From Actinomycetes bacterium (GTDB lineage Bacteria > Actinomycetota > Acidimicrobiia > Acidimicrobiales > Palsa-688), in assembly GCA_021821705.1 (NCBI GenBank), contig JAKACE010000186.1, positions 1 through 5,004 of the forward strand: a stretch of DNA of 5,004 bases, given 5' to 3'. The notes beneath the pieces are model-generated. The model was not told the DNA's origin and did no database searches. It saw nothing but the letters and a program-made list of their open reading frames with translations. Positions 1-5,004 of this stretch are shown here, one piece after another. Position numbers and translations under genes: made by a program. Every line of letters starts with the position of its first letter. Position 1 is the stretch's first letter.

Positions 1-494
<494 letters not shown>

Positions 495-521
495 TTAGCA
501 CTCACACACGTCGAGTGCTAA
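495..521 (-). promoter_or_regulatory. CIRCE operator (HrcA binding site) of groEL
   Basis: The site is a perfect inverted repeat, TTAGCACTC-N9-GAGTGCTAA, with no mismatch to the classical CIRCE consensus and the canonical 9-nt spacer (504-512). It ends 51 nt before the groEL start codon, so it lies in the leader or overlaps the promoter. In known systems the HrcA repressor binds here and is released during heat shock, when GroEL is occupied with unfolded clients. HrcA is not encoded in this window. Confidence 0.97.
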
Positions 522-552
522 CAGTACACCGCAACGGGCGGTTCGCGCGCAA
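521..552 (-). promoter_or_regulatory. Candidate groEL promoter upstream of CIRCE
   Basis: Reading the minus strand toward groEL, TTGCGC (547-552) is followed 18 nt later by TGTACT (523-528). A TAnnnT-type TACTGT (521-526) overlaps the last base of CIRCE. A start of transcription within or just before the operator would explain HrcA repression by occlusion. The hexamers match the consensus only partly, so the location is a guess based mainly on its position next to CIRCE. Confidence 0.3.
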
Positions 553-604
553 GCTGTGCCCGCCGAGCCCTGAAAAAGCGATGAGACCGGCGCCGCTGCG
601 CGCC

Positions 605-629
605 CAGGGGCGCTGGTCGCCCGCCCCTG
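605..629 (-). terminator. Hairpin just after the sulfur-carrier gene
   Basis: An 8-bp perfect stem, CAGGGGCG (605-612) with CGCCCCTG (622-629), encloses a 9-nt loop and lies 3 nt past the stop codon of the preceding gene. It probably slows or ends transcription, or protects the 3' end, before the separately controlled groEL. There is no U-run directly after it. A run of five T on the minus strand (574-578) lies about 27 nt further on, so this is not a textbook intrinsic terminator. Confidence 0.4.
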
Positions 630-632
630 CGC

Positions 633-911
633 CTACTGGCCGCCGGCGACGGCAGGCACCACGGAGACGGTGCAACCGGCCGGTGTCGGCGTGCCCAGGC
701 CGTCGAGGAACCTGATGTCCTCCTCACCCATGAAGACGTTGACGAACCGGCGCAGGCCGCCGCCCTCGTCGAACAGCCGCTCAGCGAAACCGGGGTGAGC
801 GGATTCGAGCGCCCGCAGGGCCTCCCCGACGGTCGCCGCCTCCACCTCCACCTCGCCTGCGCCGCCGGAGAGGGACCTGAGCTGGGTGGGGATACGGACT
901 TTGACGCTCAT
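633..911 (-). CDS. MoaD/ThiS/CysO-family sulfur-carrier protein (beta-grasp, ubiquitin-like)
   Basis: This is a 92-residue ubiquitin-fold sulfur carrier. The closest pattern I recognise is M. tuberculosis CysO (93 residues): the starting MSVKVRIPTQLR, the central LRRFVNVFMGEEDIRF (53-68) and the ending VVPAVAGG all match its plan. Such proteins are adenylated at the C-terminal Gly-Gly by an E1-like enzyme (MoeZ/MoeB) and converted to a thiocarboxylate, which then donates sulfur for cysteine, molybdopterin, thiamin or 2-thiosugar synthesis. The Gly-Gly here is at 90-91 but is followed by one extra residue, Gln92, before the TAG stop, so the tail must be trimmed before activation. The ATG at 909-911 has AGGAG (922-926) 10 nt upstream. 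The gene lies 73 nt downstream of the threonine synthase gene on the same strand and is probably co-transcribed with it. No activating E1 or JAMM protease is in the window. The family assignment is strong; the target pathway is unknown. It is as likely to be a MoaD2-like general carrier as a true CysO. Confidence 0.9.
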   Translation of the reverse strand: MSVKVRIPTQLRSLSGGAGEVEVEAATVGEALRALESAHPGFAERLFDEGGGLRRFVNVFMGEEDIRFLDGLGTPTPAGCTVSVVPAVAGGQ

Positions 912-984
912 CTGGGCGTGTCTCCTGAGAGGTGCGGGAACCTGGAACGGGCCACCACCGGGCCCCGGGCGGCCGGCAAGGTGG

Positions 985-2226
985 TCACTGCCAGTCTGCC
1001 ACGTGCACGGCGGCCTGGAAGGCCTCGAGGTTCGGCGCCACCGTCACCGTCGGCCCGCAGGTGGCGGACACCGCGTCCAGCGTCTTCAGGCCGTTACCGG
1101 TGATGTAGGCAACCACCCTCTCGTTGGGCTTGACCACTCCGGCGGCGGCCAGCTTGGCGAGGACGGCGACCGTCACCCCGCCGGCCGTCTCGGCAAAGAC
1201 GCCCTCGGTGCGGGCCAGGAGCTTGATGCCCTCCACGATCTCCTCGTCGGTGACCGCTCCGACCGCACCCCCCGAACGCCTGACCTCGTCGAGGGCGTAA
1301 CCTCCGTCCGCCGGGTTCCCGATGGCCAGAGACTTGGCGATGCCCGTCGGCTTGACCGGCTTCACGAACTCCGCCCCGGTGGCGAAGGCATCGGCGACAG
1401 GCGAGCACCCGGTCGCCTGAGCTCCCGAGATGCGCACGTGTGGCTCCTCGTCGAGCAGGCCGACCTTGTGCAGCTCGCGGAAGCCCTTGGCGATCTTGGT
1501 GAGCTGGCTGCCGGAAGCGATCGGGACGACAACGTGGTCCGGTGCGCTCCAGCCGAGCTGCTCGGCAACCTCGAAGGCGAGGGTCTTGGAGCCCTCGGCG
1601 TAGTAGCTGCGCACGTTGACGTTGACGAAGGCCCAGGTGGGGTAATCGCTCGCCAGCTCGGCACACAGCCGGTTGACGTCGTCGTAGTTGCCGTTGAGCG
1701 CGACGAGGTAACCGCCGAACACGCCGGTCGACACCACCTTGGGCAGCTCGAGGTCAGCGGGTATGCACACCACCGAGCGCATGCCCGCCCTGGCCGCATG
1801 GGCGGCGACGGAGTTGGCCAGGTTGCCCGTGGACGCGCAGGCGGCGACCTTGAAGCCGAGCTCGCGTGCCCTGGTCAGCGCCACCGACACCACCCGGTCC
1901 TTGAACGAGCCGGTGGGGTTGACGGTGTCGTTCTTCACCCACAGGTCCGACAGCCCGAGCTCGGCGCCGAGCCGGTCGGCACGCAGGAGCGGCGTCATGC
2001 CCGCACCGAGGTCGACGGCGCCCTCGGCCCCGGCTGGCAGCAGGTCGGCATAGCGCCAGATGGTCCTCGGCCCGGCGGCGATGCGCTGGCGCGACGTCGA
2101 CGCCGCTATCGCCTCGTAGTCGTAGACGACCTCGAGCGGGCCGAAGCACCACTCGCACACGTGCAGCGCCTCGGCCGGGTACGAGCGCGCACATTCACGG
2201 CAACGAAGTCCCTCAACGAACGGCAC
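985..2226 (-). CDS. thrC: Threonine synthase, long form with N-terminal CxxC-CxxC element
   Basis: This is a 413-residue fold-type II PLP enzyme. Threonine synthases convert O-phospho-L-homoserine to threonine and phosphate in the cytoplasm. Two CxxC pairs (Cys9/Cys12 and Cys24/Cys27) form a small rubredoxin-like knuckle typical of the archaeal/long-form group. The PLP lysine is Lys109 in NPTGSFKDR. ASTGN follows at about residue 131, and the phosphate-binding loop is PIASGSQ. YITGNGLK lies near the C terminus. The start is GTG (2224-2226), with GAGGAGG at 2231-2237 only 4 nt upstream; the conserved LRCRECxRxYP begins at residue 7, so a later start is excluded. A sulfur-carrier gene follows after 73 nt. 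From memory, Streptomyces has the same order (a threonine-synthase-like gene, a MoaD-like gene, then groEL2) in addition to a shorter thrC in its homoserine cluster. This copy could therefore be a paralogue with a different acceptor, such as a sulfur donor in place of water. The fold and family are certain; the reaction is likely but not proven. Confidence 0.9.
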   Translation of the reverse strand: MPFVEGLRCRECARSYPAEALHVCEWCFGPLEVVYDYEAIAASTSRQRIAAGPRTIWRYADLLPAGAEGAVDLGAGMTPLLRADRLGAELGLSDLWVKNDTVNPTGSFKDRVVSVALTRARELGFKVAACASTGNLANSVAAHAARAGMRSVVCIPADLELPKVVSTGVFGGYLVALNGNYDDVNRLCAELASDYPTWAFVNVNVRSYYAEGSKTLAFEVAEQLGWSAPDHVVVPIASGSQLTKIAKGFRELHKVGLLDEEPHVRISGAQATGCSPVADAFATGAEFVKPVKPTGIAKSLAIGNPADGGYALDEVRRSGGAVGAVTDEEIVEGIKLLARTEGVFAETAGGVTVAVLAKLAAAGVVKPNERVVAYITGNGLKTLDAVSATCGPTVTVAPNLEAFQAAVHVADWQ

Positions 2227-2230
2227 ACTG

Positions 2231-2286
2231 CCTCCTCATCGGCTCGGGCATTGGCACCATGCGCCGCCCGGCCCACCGGCCGAGCC
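2231..2286 (-). promoter_or_regulatory. thrC leader with two mutually exclusive hairpins
   Basis: In the minus-strand RNA, one stem pairs 2278-2285 with 2266-2273 (8 bp including one G-U, loop of 4). A second, GGCTCGG (2280-2286) with CCGAGCC (2241-2247), is a perfect 7-bp stem that would end 3 nt before the ribosome binding site GAGGAGG (2231-2237). Both use 2280-2285, so only one can form. This could be a translational switch, but GC-rich DNA gives such pairings by chance, and I recognise no known riboswitch or T-box. Confidence 0.25.
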
Positions 2287-2344
2287 CACTGGTTGCCGCG
2301 GCGTCGTCGGGCCCGTCCCTCAGCCGCTCTGGATGATGTCACCC

Positions 2345-2374
2345 ATGTTAGGACCGGTGTGGCACTCCCGCCAA
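2345..2374 (-). promoter_or_regulatory. Candidate thrC promoter
   Basis: On the minus strand, TTGGCG (2369-2374) is separated by 18 nt from TAACAT (2345-2350). These match the housekeeping -35 and -10 consensus at 4 of 6 positions each. The predicted start, near 2338, leaves a leader of about 110 nt before the GTG of thrC, which is enough for the hairpins noted there. It is the best such pair in the 210-bp divergent intergenic region (2227-2436). Confidence 0.4.
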
Positions 2375-2436
2375 CCATTACCAGCGCCCGTTGACTGCCG
2401 GCGTGGTGCACCCCGACGGCATGGCAGAGTGGGCCG

Positions 2437-3207
2437 GTGCTGAGGAGCTACGGGCCTTGCTCGTTCGGTGCCGGGCAACTGGCCGCCCTCAAGCGGGCGG
2501 TGGGCACCAGCGTCTCGGTGTGCATACCGGCCCGCGACGAGCAGGCGACCGTCGGCCAGGTCGTCGGGGCCGTGCACGCCGAACTGGTCGAGCGCTGCGG
2601 ACTGGTCGACGAACTGGTGGTGGTGGACGACGGCTCGACCGACTCGACAGGCCGGGTGGCGACAGAGGCGGGTGCCGTCGTCGTCGCCCAGGGCGCAGCC
2701 GGCAAGGGCCGGGCCATGCGCCTCGGCCTGGACCAGACCCGGGGCGACATCGTCGTCTACCTGGACGCCGACATCGAGGACTTCGACCCAGGTTTCGTCG
2801 TCGGCCTGGTCGGGCCACTGCTGTCGAACCCGGACGTCGTCTTCGCCAAGGCCTCCTACAGGCGCCCACTGGCGGGCCGTCCCGGTGAAGGGGGACGGGT
2901 CACCGAACTGGCCGCCAAACCGCTACTGCGCATCCTGTTCCCCGAGCTGGCCGCCTTCGACCAGCCCCTGGCCGGCGAGGTGGCCGGGCGCCGGGCACCC
3001 CTGGAGAAGCTCGAGTTCGAGCCTGGCTACGGGGTGGAGGTCGCCATGCTGATCGACCTGGTGAGCAGCTACGGGCTCGGCGCCCTGGCCCAGTGCGACC
3101 TGGGAGAGCGCCGCCACCGCAACCGCCCCCTGGCCGAGCTGTCCCCCCAGTCCGAGACCGTCATCCGAACGGTCCTAGCCCGAGCAGGCTGGCCGGGGCC
3201 GCCCTGA
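2437..3207 (+). CDS. gpgS: Glucosyl-3-phosphoglycerate synthase (GT81 family)
   Basis: This is a 256-residue GT-A glycosyltransferase that moves glucose from a nucleotide sugar (UDP- or ADP-glucose) to 3-phosphoglycerate. This is the first step to glucosylglycerate and, in mycobacteria, to methylglucose lipopolysaccharides. Motifs in order are VSVCIPARDE (26-35, nucleotide-sugar pocket), VVVDDGSTDST (61-71), AGKGRAM (88-94), the metal-binding DAD (110-112), FAKASYRRPL (136-145), GRVTELAAKPLL (153-164, phosphoglycerate side), PGYGVEV (196-202), and LGERRHRNRPLAEL with the likely metal ligand His227. The order and wording follow M. tuberculosis GpgS (324 aa) closely. This protein is shorter because it lacks most of the N-terminal extension and an internal loop. 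The start is GTG, the first start codon after an in-frame stop at 2392-2394. It has no clear Shine-Dalgarno, so the exact start is less certain. It is transcribed divergently from thrC and converges with otsB. The partner phosphatase gene gpgP (histidine-phosphatase family) is not in the window. Family confidence is high; acceptor preference (3-phosphoglycerate over mannosyl chemistry) is inferred from the close match. Confidence 0.92.
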   Translation: MLRSYGPCSFGAGQLAALKRAVGTSVSVCIPARDEQATVGQVVGAVHAELVERCGLVDELVVVDDGSTDSTGRVATEAGAVVVAQGAAGKGRAMRLGLDQTRGDIVVYLDADIEDFDPGFVVGLVGPLLSNPDVVFAKASYRRPLAGRPGEGGRVTELAAKPLLRILFPELAAFDQPLAGEVAGRRAPLEKLEFEPGYGVEVAMLIDLVSSYGLGALAQCDLGERRHRNRPLAELSPQSETVIRTVLARAGWPGPP

Positions 3208-3232
3208 GGCGGGCCGCCACTGCCTGCCTGGC

Positions 3233-3262
3233 CCGGTGGCACCGGCGGCGCCTGCCAGGCGC
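3233..3262. terminator. Tandem GC hairpins between convergent gpgS and otsB
   Basis: Two adjacent inverted repeats lie in the 141-bp gap between the converging genes. CCGGT-ggc-ACCGG is at 3233-3245. GCGCCT-gcc-AGGCGC is at 3248-3262. They start 26 nt after the gpgS stop and could act in both directions. Neither is followed by a U-run, so they may be Rho-dependent or U-less terminators, or chance GC structure. I see no gene in the rest of the gap (3208-3348). Confidence 0.35.
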
Positions 3263-3348
3263 GTGCCCGGGCCGGGCGCCCTCCGGCGGGCACCGATGCA
3301 GGCACAAGAGGTGGCGGAGGTCGGACCGGGACGCTTCCGGGGGCCGGG

Positions 3349-4167
3349 TCAGGCCGGTGCACCCGCACTACGCCCGCCTCTCCCACCGGCCAGGCCGTCG
3401 GCCAGCTCCCGCAGCACAGCCAGGGCACCCTCGGGCCCCTCGACCATCACGTCGACGGCACCGGCCAGCGCTTGGGGTTGTTCGGCGCTGCTGGCACCGA
3501 TGGCCAGGGTCGTCTTGCCCTCTCGGCGGGCCTTGGCCAGGGCGGCGAAGGCCGGCAGGTCGCCGGTATCGTCGCCTATGAAGCACACGGCGTCCAGGCC
3601 GGCGGCCGCGTCCTCGACCACCGTCCCCTTGTCGGCCCTCAGTGGGGGCAGCAACTCCACCGAGAACCGCCCCGGCTGAGCGAGCAGCCCTGTCCCAGCC
3701 GCGGCCTCGGCCGCCCAGGCGGCCACCAGGCCGGCCAGCTCCGGGCGGCGCCGGAAGTGCAGGGCGACGGCAAGCCCCTTGCGTTCGACTTCGACACCTG
3801 CGGGTACTTCTGCCGCCGCCCGCCGGGCGGTGCTCGAAACCGCCTCCTGCCAGGCCAGGGCGGCCGGAGCTACCTCGAGACGACCGTCACGCAGCGACTC
3901 CAGGCCGTAAAGGCCGAACAGCGCCACGGTAGGCAGGCCGGGCAGGCGGTCACCCAGGTACGCGACCGGCCTGCCCGAGACCACGGCAACCATCCCCAGG
4001 CTGGTGGCCAAGCTCGCCAGGACTGCGCTCACCCCCGGAAGGGCGACAGCCCGGGACGGGTCCTCGACGATGGCAGACAGAGTGCCGTCGAAGTCGGTCA
4101 GCACGCCCGAGCGCCCGGGGCGCTCCCACCACGCCGACCAGTCCACAGGCGGCGGGGGCCCGCTCAC
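3349..4167 (-). CDS. otsB: Trehalose-6-phosphate phosphatase (HAD superfamily, OtsB type)
   Basis: This is a 272-residue HAD-superfamily phosphatase that dephosphorylates trehalose-6-phosphate to trehalose, the second step of the OtsA-OtsB route to this stress solute and envelope-glycolipid sugar. The catalytic motif TDFDGTLSAI (24-33) has nucleophile Asp25 and acid Asp27. VVSGRP (62-67) is motif II, LFGLYGLE (83-90) is the family-specific loop into the cap, Lys180 in RADKG is motif III, and GDDTGDLPAF (198-207) is motif IV. E. coli OtsB has about 266 residues, so this is full length. The GDLPAF variant of motif IV (commonly TDEDAF) is, from memory, frequent in actinobacteria. The GTG start (4165-4167) lies 13 nt after the stop of the upstream virR-like gene with only a weak G-rich ribosome site, which suggests translational coupling. 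The matching synthase otsA is not in the window. Since gpgS converges on it, activity on glucosyl-3-phosphoglycerate is an alternative, but the motifs favour trehalose phosphate. Confidence 0.92.
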   Translation of the reverse strand: MSGPPPPVDWSAWWERPGRSGVLTDFDGTLSAIVEDPSRAVALPGVSAVLASLATSLGMVAVVSGRPVAYLGDRLPGLPTVALFGLYGLESLRDGRLEVAPAALAWQEAVSSTARRAAAEVPAGVEVERKGLAVALHFRRRPELAGLVAAWAAEAAAGTGLLAQPGRFSVELLPPLRADKGTVVEDAAAGLDAVCFIGDDTGDLPAFAALAKARREGKTTLAIGASSAEQPQALAGAVDVMVEGPEGALAVLRELADGLAGGRGGRSAGAPA

Positions 4168-4180
4168 CCGCCGCCCGCCC

Positions 4181-4795
4181 TCACGTGTAGTTGGGTGGGA
4201 CCTGGTTGGAGATGTCCTCGCCGATCACGACGATAACCTCGGCCTGACCGAGCAGGTTGGAAGGCACGGCCGAGGCGTCCGAGGGCGACGCCACACGCAC
4301 GCCTGATGCCGGCACCTGGAGCTGTTGGGCGATGTCGGCGGCGTTGACACGGTACGGCGAGCTGCTGTAGAGCACCTGGGAGGTCCTGATCGACGACGAC
4401 GTGGCGTTGTAGGGAGCCAGCGTGTCGTAACCCTCCCCCTGCAGCTTTTTCTGAAAGTAGAGCGCCCCGTGGGCGGTGGTCCACCCGTTGAGCACCAGCA
4501 CCTTGACCGACGAGGGGGGAACGGTCGTGGTGGTCGTCGGCGGCAGCGTCGTGGCAGGCACCGTCGTGGTGGCGACGGCATGGTGGGCCACGGTGGTGCT
4601 CGGCTCGGTGGCCGCTGTGACCTTTGGAGCAACGCCCTGACGAGCCAGCACCGCCACCCCCACGGCCAGGCCCACGAGCACGACGAGGAAAGCTCTGAAC
4701 GGCTTCGCCACCGCGGCAGGGTGCCGACCTCCGGGCCCGGCGGGTGGTCGCCCGCCGGCCGGCGGCGGGGGCGGCACGGGGGCCTGATCGCTCAT
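4181..4795 (-). CDS. VirR-like membrane protein with LytR_C domain
   Basis: This is a 204-residue envelope protein with four parts. A Pro/Gly-rich cytoplasmic head (about 1-30) contains five Pro in a row. It is followed by one transmembrane helix (about 35-51, from AFLVVLVGLAVGVAVLA, preceded by Lys/Arg, so N-in). Next is an extracytoplasmic Thr/Pro/Val linker (about 60-96). The last part is a LytR_C domain from about residue 97 to 193, which opens VKVLVLNGWTTAHGA and closes with VIVVIGEDI. The LytR_C domain is found in LytR-CpsA-Psr ligases, but here the catalytic LCP domain is absent. The same layout occurs in M. tuberculosis Rv0431 (VirR), linked to cell-wall remodelling and vesicle release. 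The ATG overlaps the stop of the upstream DUF3263 gene as ATGA, just as Rv0430 precedes Rv0431, which strengthens the call. The otsB gene follows after 13 nt. The molecular function is unknown; it probably works as a scaffold at the peptidoglycan. The low-complexity linker is typical of surface proteins with O-glycosylation potential. Confidence 0.87.
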   Translation of the reverse strand: MSDQAPVPPPPPAGGRPPAGPGGRHPAAVAKPFRAFLVVLVGLAVGVAVLARQGVAPKVTAATEPSTTVAHHAVATTTVPATTLPPTTTTTVPPSSVKVLVLNGWTTAHGALYFQKKLQGEGYDTLAPYNATSSSIRTSQVLYSSSPYRVNAADIAQQLQVPASGVRVASPSDASAVPSNLLGQAEVIVVIGEDISNQVPPNYT

Positions 4796-5004
4796 CTCGG
4801 ACGGTGCCAGCCGGCTGGCCGGGCACCCATCGTCGCCCAGCGGCGACGGTCCTTGGCCCTTCTAACGCGACGCACAACCAGTGGATCGTAGTCCTCGGCC
4901 TCCGGCATGGCCACAAGCTCGGCCAGCATCTGGTTGTAGCGCGCCAGCGTCACGGCCAGCCGGGTACGCACCACCTCGGTCTTGGTACGCCCCTCGAGCC
5001 ACCA
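4792..5004 (-). CDS. DUF3263 protein, C-terminal part, cut by window edge
   Basis: The reading frame is open from the right edge to a TGA at 4792-4794, giving the last 70 residues. It begins WWLEGRTKTEVVRTRLA and continues with LARYNQML, then YDPLVVRRVRRAKDRRR. This matches the actinobacterial DUF3263 pattern as I remember it: a WW followed by a helix-turn-helix-like segment, RYYQ-type core, and a basic YDPLxVRRLRRxRD end. Rv0430 of M. tuberculosis is the best-known member. The true start is outside the window; a GTG at 4972-4974 is an internal codon because the conserved WW lies before it. The protein is probably a small DNA-binding regulator, by its basic helical make-up. It overlaps the virR-like gene by 4 nt (ATGA), so the two are translationally coupled and may be functionally linked. 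Family assignment is from pattern memory only. Confidence 0.8.
   Translation of the reverse strand, partial: WWLEGRTKTEVVRTRLAVTLARYNQMLAELVAMPEAEDYDPLVVRRVRRAKDRRRWATMGARPAGWHRPR

Noticed and set aside
954..985. ACCACC/GGTGGT inverted repeat between thrC and the sulfur-carrier gene as a terminator
   Set aside because: The stem is 6 bp with a 20-nt loop and no U-run follows. The two genes look co-transcribed.
2359..2367. GAGTGCCAC on the minus strand in the thrC promoter spacer, resembling a CIRCE half-site
   Set aside because: It differs from the GAGTGCTAA arm at two positions and has no opposing arm at the right spacing, so it is not an HrcA site.
886..2394. A 502-codon open frame on the plus strand opposite thrC
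   Set aside because: Its product is rich in Gly, Arg, His and Asp with no recognisable domain, and it mirrors the codon pattern of thrC. Long antisense frames are expected in such GC-rich DNA.
2391..2396. TTGACT as a -35 box for gpgS
   Set aside because: No acceptable -10 hexamer lies 16-19 nt downstream, and the region there is CCCGACGG.
3472..4236. A 254-codon open frame on the plus strand opposite otsB
   Set aside because: The product is low-complexity Gly/Arg/Gln with no family resemblance, while the opposite strand has all four HAD motifs. It is a shadow frame.

Overview
The window is about 5 kb of very GC-rich DNA with dense coding and GTG starts at four of its genes (one of them, the cut-off gene at the right edge, uncertain). 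The gene content points to an actinobacterium. The diagnostic features are a groEL with a perfect CIRCE operator and no groES in front of it, a GpgS-type glucosyl-3-phosphoglycerate synthase, and a DUF3263 gene overlapping a VirR/LytR_C gene (compare Rv0430-Rv0431 of Mycobacterium tuberculosis). The proteins do not look mycobacterial or streptomycete in detail. A deeper-branching actinobacterium, such as a member of Acidimicrobiia, is plausible but is only an inference.

Layout, left to right. Positions 1-443 (minus) hold the N-terminal 147 codons of groEL, which runs off the left edge. Positions 444-632 hold its leader with a perfect CIRCE site (495-521) and a hairpin after the preceding gene. 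Positions 633-911 (minus) encode a CysO/MoaD-like small sulfur-carrier protein. Positions 985-2226 (minus) encode a long-form threonine synthase with an N-terminal two-CxxC element. Positions 2227-2436 are a 210-bp divergent intergenic region with a candidate promoter and foldable leader for the threonine synthase gene. Positions 2437-3207 (plus) encode GpgS. Positions 3208-3348 are a convergent intergenic region with hairpins. Positions 3349-4167 (minus) encode an OtsB-type trehalose-6-phosphate phosphatase, 4181-4795 (minus) a VirR-like membrane protein with a LytR_C domain, and 4792-5004 (minus) the C-terminal part of a DUF3263 protein that runs off the right edge.

How the genes relate. 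DUF3263, virR-like and otsB form a tight minus-strand cluster (4-nt ATGA overlap, then a 13-nt gap), linking a putative DNA-binding protein, a cell-envelope protein and trehalose synthesis. The convergent gpgS makes glucosyl-3-phosphoglycerate, so both sides of this junction make glucosylated solutes or envelope precursors. The threonine synthase and sulfur-carrier genes probably form a second unit, transcribed toward groEL, which has its own heat-shock control.

The window looks like conserved chromosomal core, with no mobile element, CRISPR array or RNA gene. I found no clear novel system. The most interesting point is the pairing of a PLP-dependent threonine-synthase-fold enzyme with a CysO-like sulfur carrier whose C-terminal Gly-Gly is capped by an extra Gln. 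This suggests a possible protein-thiocarboxylate pathway that needs proteolytic activation.
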